A stretch of DNA of 64,000 nucleotides, taken from Neoechinorhynchus agilis (taxonomy: Eukaryota; Acanthocephala). Numbering within the stretch: position 1 is the stretch's first letter; the number at the start of each line of letters is the position of its first letter. Below are positions 45,950-56,224 of the stretch, one piece after another. The notes beneath the pieces were generated by a model. The model did not search any database, was not told the DNA's origin, and was given only the letters and a program-made list of their open reading frames with translations. The stretch lies in contig CM121341.1 of assembly GCA_051530055.1 (NCBI GenBank), forward strand, positions 7,874,001 through 7,938,000. Reading direction: 5' to 3'. The position numbers and the translations under genes are program-made.

Positions 45950-46250
45950 TTTGTGTTTATTCGCGCAAAACTCAACAACTAAGACGAATAATTCGCCATT
46001 TTTCATGGAGCCGAAGGAACCATCAATGCCCCTAAAAACAAAAACTCTTAAATCGTTCACTTTTCACATGAGCAAAACAATCGTAATCCCAATTCATCCT
46101 CCCCTCATAAAGGAAAAAAGACCCAACCTCACAAAAATAACCCTCGACCGGACTCCAAATCCACTCCATAATCAGCACTCATTTAACCTATTAGAAATCG
46201 ATTGTTTTTGTGAGGACCCAAACGAGGACCTATTCCTTTTTAAATTAACA
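45950..46250 (+). mobile_element. LINE 3'-end fragment
   Basis: The words catgagcaaaacaatcgtaa, tcccaattcatcctccc and ccactccataatcagcactc match the fragment at 53160-53420 and, in reverse, 28490-28560. A 102-residue frame covers it without a known domain. It ends 50 bp before BUD13. Confidence 0.6.
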
Positions 46251-46306
46251 AATTATTAAACTTAGTCTTCTATCGACTTTTTAGACTCTAAAGATTTGGG
46301 ATTGAG

Positions 46307-47424
46307 ATGCCATTGTCAAAACTTGATTATCTAAAGAGTCGTTATATGAACGACGAAGAAGGCAATAGTCGGTCTCGTAGTTCTAAGAAGAAGACGAAGA
46401 GGCGGCGGACATTAGAAAAAGGCTCATTAAAAATTGCTGTATCGGGTGAAACATTGCCGAACGTAAATGTCGATCAGACAATTTCCGATATGCAACTGTT
46501 ATCCGTCGGAACAGATTATTTTAAAGAATTTGTTTCAACGATTTAGACACTCAAGGGATTTTGAATAACGATGAAGACGATATTGGCGTTGTGATTGAAA
46601 CTGACCGTCTCACAGCTTCCGAGCGTAGTTTTATAAGAATGGGAGAGAAATCTAAAGAGCACGAAACTCCCAGACGAGGTCATGTGACCGATTTGCCAAT
46701 ATCTGCCGGAAAAACGATTCCATTGTCGCGTCTTCAAGATTATTTGACCAAAGTTTCATCATCAAAAGTAGAGTATGTGTACGGGGCAGACACCGTAGCT
46801 CAAAGTATAAGAAGTTCTGCGATCGCTTCAGCTGCGATGACTCCACGAGTAAACCTAGAATCAGCTCCATGGGGCACTCCTGCAGTAGAGGAGCAACGAC
46901 GAAACGATACTCCTCCTCCGATTAGTGACATTGAAAGTGAAGATAGTGACTTGTCCGTTGAAAGGAGACCTCAACGTTTACCTCGACGTAATTGTCGTCG
47001 ATCCCGGAAAGTGGAAGTAGAAGAAGATGAAGACGAAGAGATTCGCCGAAGATACGAAATTTGGTCTAAAGGAATTGTTCAGGTTCGTGAAGAGGAGCAA
47101 AAGAAACGAGATGTTGAACGGTCAGCCGATCAACCTCTTGCCCGTCTTCCTGATGATCAAGAGCTGGATTCTTATCTCAAGGGACAAATACGAGCAGGCG
47201 ATCCCATGATGAAGTTCATTGCTCAAGAGTCTTCTTGTGTGAAACCAAAGACGATCACGCGGTGTCCTCATCCCGCACCTCCTAATCGATACGGGATTAT
47301 GCCCGGTTATCGTTGGGACGGCGTCGATAGATCAAATGGATTTGAAACAAAGTATTTTGCGGAGAAGGCGAAAAAGGCTGCTATTGCTGAACATGCCTAT
47401 AAATGGCGAGTTGAAGACATGTGA
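46307..47424 (+). CDS. BUD13: BUD13 homologue (RES complex splicing factor)
   Basis: Proposed exons 46307-46445 and 46547-47424 (intron gtgaaac...gatttag, phase 1), about 338 residues. The N-terminus MPLSKLDYLKSRYM matches the family's LSKAEYLKRYL, followed by a lysine/arginine-rich stretch. The C-terminus NRYGIMPGYRWDGVDRSNGF, then HAYKWRVEDM is the highly conserved BUD13 end. The middle is acidic and basic low-complexity sequence. In the retention-and-splicing complex, BUD13 binds RBMX2/Snu17 and Pml1/SNIP1 and aids intron retention and splicing. The intron position is the least certain part, because several GT sites exist; a downstream in-frame stop at 46544 shows that an intron is needed. 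It converges on EAPP with 33 bp between stops. Confidence 0.9.
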
Positions 47425-47457
47425 GGAAACGTCCAATTAAAGCCTTCTTTATTCTTC

Positions 47458-47943
47458 CTAAAAATACCCGACTAGGACGTGGAAAAAGTGATAGACCTGG
47501 CTAGATTTATCGAATGCGGCCACATTGGTTTTGCATATTGTGCATTTTACCAAGAGGGCCTTTTCATTGGAGTCTTTAGTCAGCGACTCAAGCCGGGCTC
47601 CGTCTGCATTCCGTTTCGTTGCCGTCTCTTCCGCAATCACTGGAGCGTATTGGTCTTGGGTGATGTCGCAATTGTAAGTGAACATTGCACGATATTGGTT
47701 AGGGTAGAATTCATGTCGCTGACAGTCTACGCACAAGCGAGTCATACAGCAAGGACAACTGAGGATCGCATCCGATCGAAGTCTTCGATTAGGCCTCCTT
47801 TGATTTTGCCATGCAATGTCTTCGTCGTCTGCGTTCGAGTCGTAGAACGCTGGTTCCTCTGGTTGAACGGCATCATTTTGACTATCGACCATCGTTAAAT
47901 TCTTGAACTGCTCGTCAATGTCCTTTTCAAACCTATCAACCAT
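47458..47943 (-). CDS. EAPP: E2F-associated phosphoprotein (EAPP)
   Basis: The family core is plain: DEDIAWQNQRRP, then LRSDAILSCPCCMTRLCVDC, QRHEFYPNQYRAMFTYNC and, near the end, CTICKTNVAAFDKSSQVYHF, FHVLVGYF. The CxxC pairs of a zinc-binding fold are all present (CPCC, CVDC, CTIC). The ATG at 47943 (MVDRFEKDIDEQF) is preferred because upstream residues look like a polypyrimidine tract and splice acceptor. About 161 residues against about 285 in human: the acidic N-terminus is much shorter, and a further 5' exon is possible. In mammals it modulates E2F-dependent transcription; in flatworms the role is unknown. Confidence 0.9.
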   Translation of the reverse strand: MVDRFEKDIDEQFKNLTMVDSQNDAVQPEEPAFYDSNADDEDIAWQNQRRPNRRLRSDAILSCPCCMTRLCVDCQRHEFYPNQYRAMFTYNCDITQDQYAPVIAEETATKRNADGARLESLTKDSNEKALLVKCTICKTNVAAFDKSSQVYHFFHVLVGYF

Positions 47944-48109
47944 CTTCGCAATAGCTATAATCTGAAAAAGCACAATCATTTTTGCCTTATCCAGTTTGTT
48001 TCAACAAAATTAAATTGTATAATATTTAAATAACTCCAGTTACTTTTAATAACATGGAAAAATAATAAATATCAGAGTTGTGGCGATCATAATCCTAAGC
48101 CCTCTTCCC

Positions 48110-48650
48110 AGCGATAAAACACTTATTCACGATATTTCGCGAGGAAGCCGCCACATCTCAAACTCTATCAATCCGATGGATTTTCTATTTGCGATACAGG
48201 AATTGGAGTTGTGGCGATCATAATCCTAAGCCCGCTTCCCAGCGATAAAACACTTATTCAAGATAATCATCTACAAGCAACCTGTGCCGAATCGATGGTC
48301 GTCGTCCGGATGGCTCCCGTGGCGAAAAGGCAAATGTCTTCTCCTGGACGTGTGGTGCAGTCCCCAGGGGAAGCGGCTGCTGCGGCGGAGGACCGAAAGG
48401 TGGCCAAATCTAAGGAATTAAGTAGGTTTCACGTTTTTGTACCCTTTGAAGTGGAGACCCTTGGTGCGCTCGGTAGCGCGGCACTTAGATTTACGAAGGA
48501 GTTATCGAGTAGACTCGAGGCCAAGACATGAAATACAAGAGCTGGTGCCTTCCTACGCCAAAACATTGGTCTCGCGATCCAAAGAGGAAACGCAGCGAGT
48601 GTGGTCGCGATCACTGAGGGAAGCTCTTCTTCGTGGACGGTAGTGATTGT
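48110..48650 (+). mobile_element. Retrotransposon polyprotein C-terminal fragment with MITE pieces
   Basis: Plus-strand translation gives FVPFEVETLGALGSAALRFT, KELSSRLEAKT, then, after a frameshift and stop, NTRAGAFLRQNIGLAIQRGN. This is the same block as at 7235 and 61950. The left end (ttgtggcgatcataatccta, repeated at about 48081 and 48209) is MITE terminal sequence, so the pieces are mixed. Not functional. Confidence 0.7.
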
Positions 48651-48734
48651 TTAAACGTTTTTTGTTGTGTTTGTAAGTGAAAGAGTTGCTTTCAAAAAAA
48701 AATATTAAAAAAATCATCAACACATAAAATCCTT

Positions 48735-48960
48735 CGTGTAAATTAAAGTTTATAATTTTGGTGAAAATAATCCCGGTCATGACATATTTGATTTATTTGA
48801 AATATTTCGAAGGAGGTAACCTCGCCTCCTCAGTCACTGCTTGTAAGTGTTTACGACTGCGCCGCTAAATATTTCAAATAAATCAAATATGTTATGACCG
48901 GGATTATTTTCACGAAAAGTATAATATCCAAGATATTTCGCGAGGAAGCCGCCACATCTC
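48735..48960. repeat. Long hairpin MITE
   Basis: Arms ttttggtgaaaataatcccg, gtcatgacatatttgattta, tttgaaatatttcg and the reverse complement from aaatatttcaaataaatcaa to ccgggattattttcacg. The apex is cctcctcagtcactgctt. Same family as 17935-18175. Confidence 0.85.
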
Positions 48961-49144
48961 AAACTCTACCAACCCGAACGATTTTTCCTCGATGAACAAT
49001 TATTTCCATACAGAATTTAGCTTTGCATTAAGAAAATAAAGCGTGCTTGTGGCGATTCATCTAATCTACCGATGGATGCACTATTTCATTTTAAGGAGCA
49101 CTATTAAAAATTAATATGGATGTACGAGCACACCAAGAAACATT

Positions 49145-49678
49145 TTACATAATCGCATAATGTGTCCTCCTTGGCTCATTTAACTTTGTTAGAAACAGAT
49201 TCGGCATGGAATCCTTTTCCATCATCTCACAACCGAACTTTCGATTTCGAATGACATAGCGTGGTATCGATTTCCGAATCTCGGCTGCTTTTACTTTAAA
49301 TTGGTTAATTATAAGGCGATAAGAGAAAGGTTGGAGAATTTGATAAAATTGAACATTGACTTGGTTTATACGTTCGATGAAAGGAGGATCGTTGGAGATT
49401 GAATAGACGATATGGTCAAAACATCCTTGTTTGTATCCATAAGTTTGTTGGATGTAAACGAAATGCCGTTTGCATATTTTGAGATGAAATCCCTGAGTTA
49501 CGTTGATGGGAGCACTGCATGGATCAACGGATGGCATCGTGGTATTCCATGTTAAAAGAAAATCCATTATTCCAAAGCATTTTCGAATCCGGTGATCGTG
49601 CACGACATCCGATGCAATCATTAGCGCCGCAATTAATAAAATCGAAACACAAAGTCCAGAACTAGTTAAGCTATTCAT
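49145..49678 (-). CDS. Secreted protein of unknown family, single exon
   Basis: The frame is open from 49822; I prefer the Met at 49678 because MNSLTSSGLCVSILLIAALM is a good signal peptide. The mature part, about 150 residues, has Cys at KCFGI, DPCSA, LKICKRH, GCFDH and GCEMM, and an N-glycosylation site (NVT). If the upstream Met is used, the protein has an additional hydrophobic segment. No recognised domain. No introns, unlike most genes here. Confidence 0.5.
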   Translation of the reverse strand: MNSLTSSGLCVSILLIAALMIASDVVHDHRIRKCFGIMDFLLTWNTTMPSVDPCSAPINVTQGFHLKICKRHFVYIQQTYGYKQGCFDHIVYSISNDPPFIERINQVNVQFYQILQPFSYRLIINQFKVKAAEIRKSIPRYVIRNRKFGCEMMEKDSMPNLFLTKLNEPRRTHYAIM

Positions 49679-49822
49679 TTGAAAAATGTTTTTGTTAATT
49701 GAGTAAAAAATAGAGACGAGTATGTGTTCGAGCACAAAAACCCTTCCCAAAACAATTGATAAAAAACACGCCAACAAACTGATCAAATAATTTAAAGGTG
49801 AGGTTTTGTCAGAGACGATCAT

Positions 49823-50549
49823 TTAGTTTAATAATTTATCATATCGTCGTGCTGCAATTCTTAAATAGATAAGAAAAAATTTTTGTGGACTAAGATGGTG
49901 TCCAGAAATAGTATCTTCAAATTTTTTACTTTAATTTCAAGAATGAAACTCAAATTGCTACTATCAGGTAGCTGACAAAAAAATTATCAATGCCCAACAT
50001 TTCATAAATGAATGTACAAGATCTAGAATAAATCCAAATCTTATATAGAAATTTGTACCATAAGCGCATTATCGGGCTTTGAATTTTAGTCGATTGCCAT
50101 TTCGATCATTTATATAAAAGATGTCCTTAAAGCTCAATGGTGACTCTTTTATATACACTAAAGTGAAATTAAGTTGTAAAAGTCACAGAAAATCCGAATA
50201 CCGCGTCATGTTAAAAAATAATACCTTGAAATGGATAAAACCAATGTCCGTTTGGATCAAAGATCGTTCAATCCACGTGACACCACAAATCTTCACGTCC
50301 TAAGGGAATGGGTTTAACTTCTATGAGACCGACCCTGGACGGTCCCGTCTTTGGGAGGATGTTATACAACTTGTGGTGCTCCCAAACCGCACTTCAGCCT
50401 TTGTGATGAAATTATGCCCGTTCGCGGTACTTTTCGTGATCGAAGATCGTTCAATCGACGTGGCACCACAATGGGAGACGATTAAGGATCCAGAGTTCGT
50501 TGATTCCATGGAGTGCATTTCATCGGAAGTTTATAATTGTTCAACAAGT
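49823..50549. other. Unassigned, with an internal similarity
   Basis: Two short plus-strand frames share a peptide: KDRSIHVTPQ near 50262-50291 and EDRSIDVAPQ near 50441-50471, from the repeated word agatcgttcaatcnacgtg. This may be an old duplicated exon or a repeat. No family recognised. Confidence 0.35.
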
Positions 50550-50637
50550 TTCAATTTCACCTAGCGATATTCACTCAGAAAATTGATTTATATTGAAAAT
50601 TTTCTGAGTGAATATCGCTAGGTGAAATTGAAACAAT
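50550..50637. repeat. Compact hairpin
   Basis: gtttcaatttcacctagcga, tattcactcagaaaattg pairs with ttttctgagtgaatatcgct, aggtgaaattgaaac. Loop is atttatattgaa. Nearly perfect arms of about 38 nt. Confidence 0.9.
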
Positions 50638-50699
50638 AATGATTAATTTCTTTACAATGTTCAACAAGTATAAATGTTATCTTTTACAAGAAGCTGCTG

Positions 50700-51200
50700 A
50701 TTGTGTTCATTGGGCGAAAACATATTTGGGACGAATCGCCGACTTTCGGTTGTAGATGTGGTTGGGAATGTCTCTAATATTTATCCTTAGCCGTCTCCGC
50801 CACACTCCATGTCGCTTTGCTTACCGTTCCTTTATGTTGTTCGGATCGTACATCCAATAGGAAATATTCTACACCCTGTGATGTTCACAGCTCGGAGATT
50901 TGGTCCTTTTGGACTTCTACCTTTGAGATATTATTGAGGTCTTATGAAATGATTCGTGGTGATGATCACCTTCTATTGATCGATTTATCTCTAACTGATA
51001 AGCTCAGAATAAGTCTCGAATTTCCAAGGATTTTGTCTTCTCACATTCTTGCAATCTTTTTCTCAATTGCTGTCGGTTATGCATTATTCACGTGTTATCA
51101 TTTGCCTGAAAGCAAAATGTGTGGATCTTCTCAAGACGGAACTCGTACAGTCGATGATCAAGATTATTCATCAAAGTGGAGATTCCATTAAAGACACGAA
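50700..51200 (+). other. Open frames upstream of KRR1, unassigned
   Basis: A 124-residue frame at 50817-51191 contains a hydrophobic stretch (SSHILAIFFSIAVGYALF). Another frame reads SSLTDKLRISLEFPRILSSH. They might be remnants of a membrane protein gene, but frames do not join and I recognise no family. Confidence 0.25.
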
Positions 51201-51254
51201 AGATATCTTCCATTAGAATACTTATTTTCTGTATCTTTTTTTATATTGTTCTCA

Positions 51255-52239
51255 ATGCCATTTACGGTTAATTTTGGGCAGAATAATGAAAAGGATCAGT
51301 TTGTGGTTAATTTACAGGAATGGAAGGATAAGCCATGTACTAAAGAAGACAATCCGAGTGGATTCGTATGTGAGAGTTCGTTCGCTGTCTTATTTCCGAA
51401 ATATAGGGAAAAGTACATAAAGCAAGTCTGGGCGGCGATTATCGAAGCTTTAAGCCAACATGGAATAAAGGGCGAGCTCGATTTGGTTGAAGGTACAATG
51501 ACAGTCTTCACTTCTAAAAGAGCATACGATCCATACTCGATTATGAACGCTCGTGATCTTATAAAACTTGTGAGCCGTGGAGTTCCGTATGAACAAGCGA
51601 TCAGGGTCCTCGAAGATGATTTCAGTTGCGATCTTATTAAAATAAGTACGTTTTGTCGTAAGAAAGATAAGTTTGTTAAAAGGAGAGATAGGTTGGTTGG
51701 GAAAGATGGAAGGACTTTGAAAGCACTCGAACTTATTACGAATTGTTATGTTCTCGTCCAGGGACGAACGGTTGCTGCCATTGGACCTTATAAAGGATTA
51801 AGGCAGGTTCGGTCCGTTGTTGAAGATTGTATGAAAAATATCCATCCTGCGTTTTCTATTAAGGTATTTTGCTACATTGGTTCATCATAGAAACTTAATC
51901 ATGGAAGCGTTTTAGACTTTAATGATTAAAAAGGAATTAGAGAACGATCCTAAGCTAAAAAACGAGAACTGGGAACGCTTTTTGCCAAAACTGAAAAGGA
52001 ATCCGTTGAAAAAGGAAAAAAAGAAGAAGAAAAACATCAAAAAGAAGGACGGACCTAGATTTCCACCGGAACCAACACCAAGCAAAGTGGACATTGAACT
52101 TGAAACCGGGGTTTATTTCATGAATGAGCGAGAACGAAGGAAACAGAAATGGGCGAAAAAGCAAGAGAAACAAAGTGAAGTGATTTCAAAGAAGAAACAG
52201 GAACGTGCAAAGGCTTTTATACCACCAAAAGAGAAGTAA
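51255..52239 (+). CDS. KRR1: KRR1 small-subunit processome component
   Basis: Two exons, 51255-51863 and 51916-52239, with a 52-nt intron; about 310 residues. Family blocks: [62 protein letters not shown] (first KH-like domain). Next, [40 protein letters not shown] is the KH domain with GKDG in the GxxG loop. Then come [26 protein letters not shown], a lysine-rich tract and the tail [10 protein letters not shown]. All match the family in order and spacing. It is a nucleolar protein needed for 18S rRNA maturation and 40S assembly. The N-terminal acidic part is shorter than in human. Confidence 0.96.
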
Positions 52240-52539
52240 ATTGGTGGTTGAATATTGGTTGGGTGTCAATGGAATGAATAAAACTCCGCATAAACTGTTG
52301 ATTGAACCATTATAAAACCTTGTAAGTAGCCATTGAGGTCGTTTCGATATAGCGGACTGCATTGGAGTATTTGAATCGCAAAAGGTGTCACGGCGTAAAA
52401 CATCGATTCTTTGACCACTGTAAAATTAGAGGAAATTTGATTAAACTTTCCTTTCTATCGAAAATTGTAAGAAGACTATTTCTTCTCCCAAACACACCGA
52501 TTTTGGTAGGGGAATCGAATGAAATCGTGCTTAAAAACC
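52240..52539. other. Intergenic, nothing recognised
   Basis: No domain or repeat recognised before the SINE-derived palindrome at 52540. Confidence 0.35.
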
Positions 52540-52830
52540 TTAACCAAACGGTGATGAGTTTGTACGCATCTCTCCGGATCCTCAGATGCCTCCCGAAAAG
52601 GCGGTACTCGTCATTGAGTTTCCTCTTCCCTTCAACGAGGTATTTCGTCCTCCGAGTCCCGCTTCCCGGGAGATATCTGAGAATCCGGATGGATGTACAA
52701 AACTTACAACTATACGGCCTTGGGGCATTGAGCGCAGACCAGCACTTCCCAGACCGAAATCGGTGGACTGCGGGTGTCCATAATTCAGCCGTGTTTGAGG
52801 GAGAAATAGACATCTTTTACTTCTCGTAAG
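52540..52830. mobile_element. Inverted pair of SINE/MITE hammerhead-like segments
   Basis: A minus-oriented piece (tctccggatcctcagatgcc, tcgtcattgagtttcctctt, gaggtatttcgtcc) is joined directly to a plus-oriented piece (cgagtcccgcttcccgggag, atatctgagaatccggatgg, gaccgaaatcggtggactgc). The second matches the end of the copy at 2221-2513. Together they make a long imperfect palindrome. Confidence 0.65.
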
Positions 52831-52949
52831 CCCGGAAACGATTTCTTCCACTTCTCAACAACAAATTATCGCCCGGTCCAAATGCTCGGCAATGGATGCC
52901 CTACTTCGCATTTATGACATGCTTCTACCCAAGTCGAGAATAATCTTTC

Positions 52950-53480
52950 CATGTCACCCGTCTCATTCAACTTGATTCATCAAAAGCACTCGACAATTTA
53001 CCTCCTCAAACGTCTCCACCATTTAGGAATCCTTTCATCCGATCTCTCCAAATTTTACTTCTGCTTTATTTTATACTCCCTCGCCTACAGTTATTCCGTC
53101 TTTTGCAATCAAAACGCCTCGCAACCCTTGAAACACAATTTCGACCACACACATCGATCCTTTTTCTCATGAGCACAACAATCGTAATCCTAATTCGTTT
53201 CATCCTCCCTCAACCTCGCACTTCCCTGCGCCTAAGCTCCTCTGTCCATACTGCCAAATCTTCTCGGATATCAGAACTTGAAATGAACCTGAGGAAAGAC
53301 CAACCTTAAAAGCACTCTTGCAAACAATAACCACCAATTCCCACAAGAATGGACCTTCCAACCAGACCGAACCCGTAATCCACTCCATAATCAACAACCG
53401 CATTCATTTATCCTATCAGAACTCGAGTGTCTACGAGGAATCACCTCTTCTTTGTGCATTAACAATTAAACTTGTTATTA
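52950..53480 (+). mobile_element. LINE 3'-end fragment
   Basis: Reads in the same words as the minus-strand LINE at 28380-28800: caaaacgcctcgcaaccctt, gaaacacaatttcgaccaca, catgagcacaacaatcgtaa. Also ttcatcaaaagcactcgaca recalls the RT motif region (QLDSSKALDN). Decayed. Confidence 0.65.
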
Positions 53481-53982
53481 GTATCAAAATGCAGCGAACT
53501 ATTGATACTTTTGCTTTGAAATGTATAATAATAACATGCTTATTGTTTAACAACTATAAAGAATAAGAGCCATGTCCTCATAAGCACTCGAGTTAAGAGT
53601 TGTTAAAAAATCGGTTCGGGTTGCAAATATCCGGTCAGGAGATGTTTCATTACTTCGATATTCTTTACACGTTTCGAACTCAAAATGGTACTAGCGATTA
53701 TTCCAGGTCAGAGGTTTTTCAATTGTAAAATATCGCCTTTATATAAGTATTCTCATATTTTCAATTGTTCACACTATTTCTCAAAACGATATCTCGGATT
53801 ATTTTTCATCGATGCAAATTTATCGGCTTTTCTCTTTTAAACCTGTCCTTTTCTCGCATTTTCTCTTGTTCTCATATAATTTTCATCGGTGAACTACAAG
53901 GACTCAAACAAATAAAAGAATTGACCACGGATCTTCTTGCAAGGCACGCAATTACTCACCAAGGTAAGACAACGATTCGAGA

Positions 53983-54335
53983 ATGATTCCAAGTATGTTT
54001 TTAAGCAAAATATAGAGAAAAATGATTTTTTCGCTAATAGTCCTCTAGGTCGCAGGACTTTTGTGAAAATTCCAAATATTTTCTTTATTTCGTCCTAGAT
54101 TTCGTGCTTCGAACAATGACACTGATTCCAAATATGTTTTTAAGCAAAATATAGAGAAAAATGATTTTTTCGCTAATAGTCCTCTAGGTCGTAGGACTTT
54201 TGTGAAAATTCCAAATATTTTCTTTATTTCGTCCTAGATTTCGTGCTTCGAACAATGACACTGATTCCAAATATGTTTTTAAGCAAAATATAGAAAAAAA
54301 TGATTTTTTCGCTAATAGTCCTCTAGGTCGTTATT
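53983..54335. repeat. Tandem repeat, three units of about 135-140 bp
   Basis: The unit gattccaa(a/g)tatgtttttaag ... gctaatagtcctctaggtcg begins at about 53985, 54122 and 54261; the last is cut short at about 54335. Units are nearly identical. No gene. Confidence 0.88.
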
Positions 54336-54672
54336 GCTGCCTATTCTGAACATTTAGGTTCACTAGAGAAACGATATTATTTTTAAAAACATCGAAATTC
54401 AATTCTTTAACAATATGCCAAAAAAGACATGGCAATTTTTTGAACAAATCATCTTCCTTTTTTAAATTAGAAAGCATTGTCCAGCGAATCGATAAAACTG
54501 CATTAGAACACAAAGGAGTTGTTCCGGGTGATCGATTATTGCTGAGATATCGATTGGATCGACATGCTAAGTGAGAAGGTTCACACCACATGTTCGTGAG
54601 TTTTGGTACTGTGTTGAGTGCCAAGGTACGAAATACCGAATCCAACGAACATGAACATGTGAGCAAGGTCAA
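54336..54672 (-). other. Unassigned minus-strand frame
   Basis: A frame to 54672 reads CSLDSVFRTLALNTVPKL, MWCEPSHLACRSNRYLSN. The segment that encodes SLDSVFRTL is repeated at 55163-55193. No family recognised; it may be a coding exon disturbed by an insertion. Confidence 0.3.
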
Positions 54673-54679
54673 TGTCGCC

Positions 54680-54990
54680 GAACTCGAATTATTTATTTAT
54701 TATTATTTATTATCAAGGCCTCATACACTCATTGGTCTTACGACATCTTCTTTGATAGCTTCGGCTATATTCCTTTTTTTGAGCCTTTCGGCTAACACAC
54801 ATCGGAGGCGCTCAGCCGCACTCGAAGGAACAGGGCCAACCCCCTTTGGGGCCGATGGGCGATCTCAAAACCTAACCCCACCCCTTCCAGCAGCGTCGCA
54901 ACTCCCCTTTAACCCGGCGACCGGTGGTGTTGAACCAGCGACATATCAAGCGCATTATGAACGCGCACACCACACGCCCACTGGGCCAAA
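54680..54990 (-). mobile_element. tRNA-Met-like SINE
   Basis: Read on the minus strand from about 54988: tggcccagtgggcgtgtgg (A-box), an anticodon-arm-like gcgcg-ttcataa-tgcgc whose loop contains CAT, then ggttcaacacc (B-box). A body of about 200 bp follows, then an AT-rich tail made of tta/att repeats (54687-54715). This is a different family from the tRNA-Ser-like SINEs. It lies between two 31-bp direct repeats. Confidence 0.7.
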
Positions 54991-55193
54991 CTCGAATGAT
55001 GAACGATATATCGCAAAGGAACAATGCCCAAAACATTTTAGAAACGAGCTGTCAAGAGAGATTAGTGATTTTGAAAAAAAATCAACTCACGATCCCGAGT
55101 GGGAAAGCGATAAGACCATGAAATCTGTCCCTAAGTTGAATTAGACGCATTGGATATGCGAGCGTACGAAATACCGAATCCAACGAACATGAA

Positions 55194-55750
55194 CGGCGTC
55201 TCAGAATTCTTTGTATTCAATAAACGTGTTATTATTATAAATCCATTTATAATCCCAATCCCCGGAGTTATTTCCTCCCGAGGTTAGGGGATCGAAAGTT
55301 TCCATCATTGATGTTACGTATTCGAGCCATACAATAAAGAGATATCTCTATATTTTTTATGCGGTTCAAAACACATCTCCAACTCTATCATTTCGGAAAG
55401 ATTTTCTCCTTTTGGTTTCCTAATATGCAGAAGGCGAAAAAACCGGTTTCTATGTTTTTCGTCTCGTTAAAAATACAGCTATCAGTACCATTTGTTGACA
55501 AAGGAGAATCACGTTTTAAAAATTGTAGAAATGCGGTGTCATGCGAATACCGAGATGAACTCTCGATAGAGTCGCTCTCAGGAAGGAACTTTTTCCTAGT
55601 TGCGAACAAACCAGACGTAGTTCAAAACGTCAGGCTAGAAGACTAAATAACAAATTTTAATTTCGATGAACCTCCCCCCCCCATTACTGGAAAAATATAT
55701 CAAAACCGATTGATTTTAGTTTCAAATTCACAAAAGCAAGCGCGGTTCCC
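55194..55750 (+). other. Intergenic with an unassigned ORF
   Basis: A frame at 55359-55646 (95 residues) reads FGKIFSFWFPNMQKAKK, DELSIESLSGRNFFLVANKP. No domain recognised. A C-run (ccccccccc) lies near 55674. Confidence 0.3.
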
Positions 55751-55792
55751 ATGACAACAACATTGAATGTTTTGATTCTGAAAGGACGCACA

Positions 55793-56206
55793 ATGCCACG
55801 ACAACAACGTCCTCGTCAAAAAAAGACAAAAATCTCATTTGAATCGCATTTTTTGCCACAATCGGTTTTATATGTTTACCCTCACACAATGGAACCCGGT
55901 GATTGGGACAATTTGGGTATTAAATATCCAAATGGGAGCAGGTATATCAAAATACCGATCAGTCCGGAAATACTTTTGAATAAGGAGCAACGGTCATTGT
56001 TGGTGAACGTTGTAAAGACATCCGGTACTGATCAAATAAGCCAAATAGTAATTAGAGCTTTAAAGCCGTCTCAGGTATTGATCAATTATGACAATTGGGA
56101 ATTGAAGAGTCTCGGGAAATTGTTCAAGGAAGGAAGGTTTTCGCGGAGTGTAATTCGAACGGCCATAGACTCACTGAGTGATCTCTGTTTTGGATTAAAA
56201 TTTTGA
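55793..56206 (+). CDS. Hypothetical basic protein
   Basis: A single-exon frame opens at 55751 and has a natural start at 55793 (MPRQQRPRQKKTKISFESHF); about 137 residues. A basic N-terminus is followed by an apparently folded part: YPHTMEPGDWDNLGIKYPNG, RYIKIPISPEILLNKEQRSL, LKSLGKLFKEGRF, IRTAIDSLSDLCFG. The codon pattern looks like that of real genes here. I do not recognise it. A tandem array begins 20 bp after the stop. Confidence 0.45.
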   Translation: MPRQQRPRQKKTKISFESHFLPQSVLYVYPHTMEPGDWDNLGIKYPNGSRYIKIPISPEILLNKEQRSLLVNVVKTSGTDQISQIVIRALKPSQVLINYDNWELKSLGKLFKEGRFSRSVIRTAIDSLSDLCFGLKF

Positions 56207-56224
56207 CTTTTAATTGAAAGTCAA

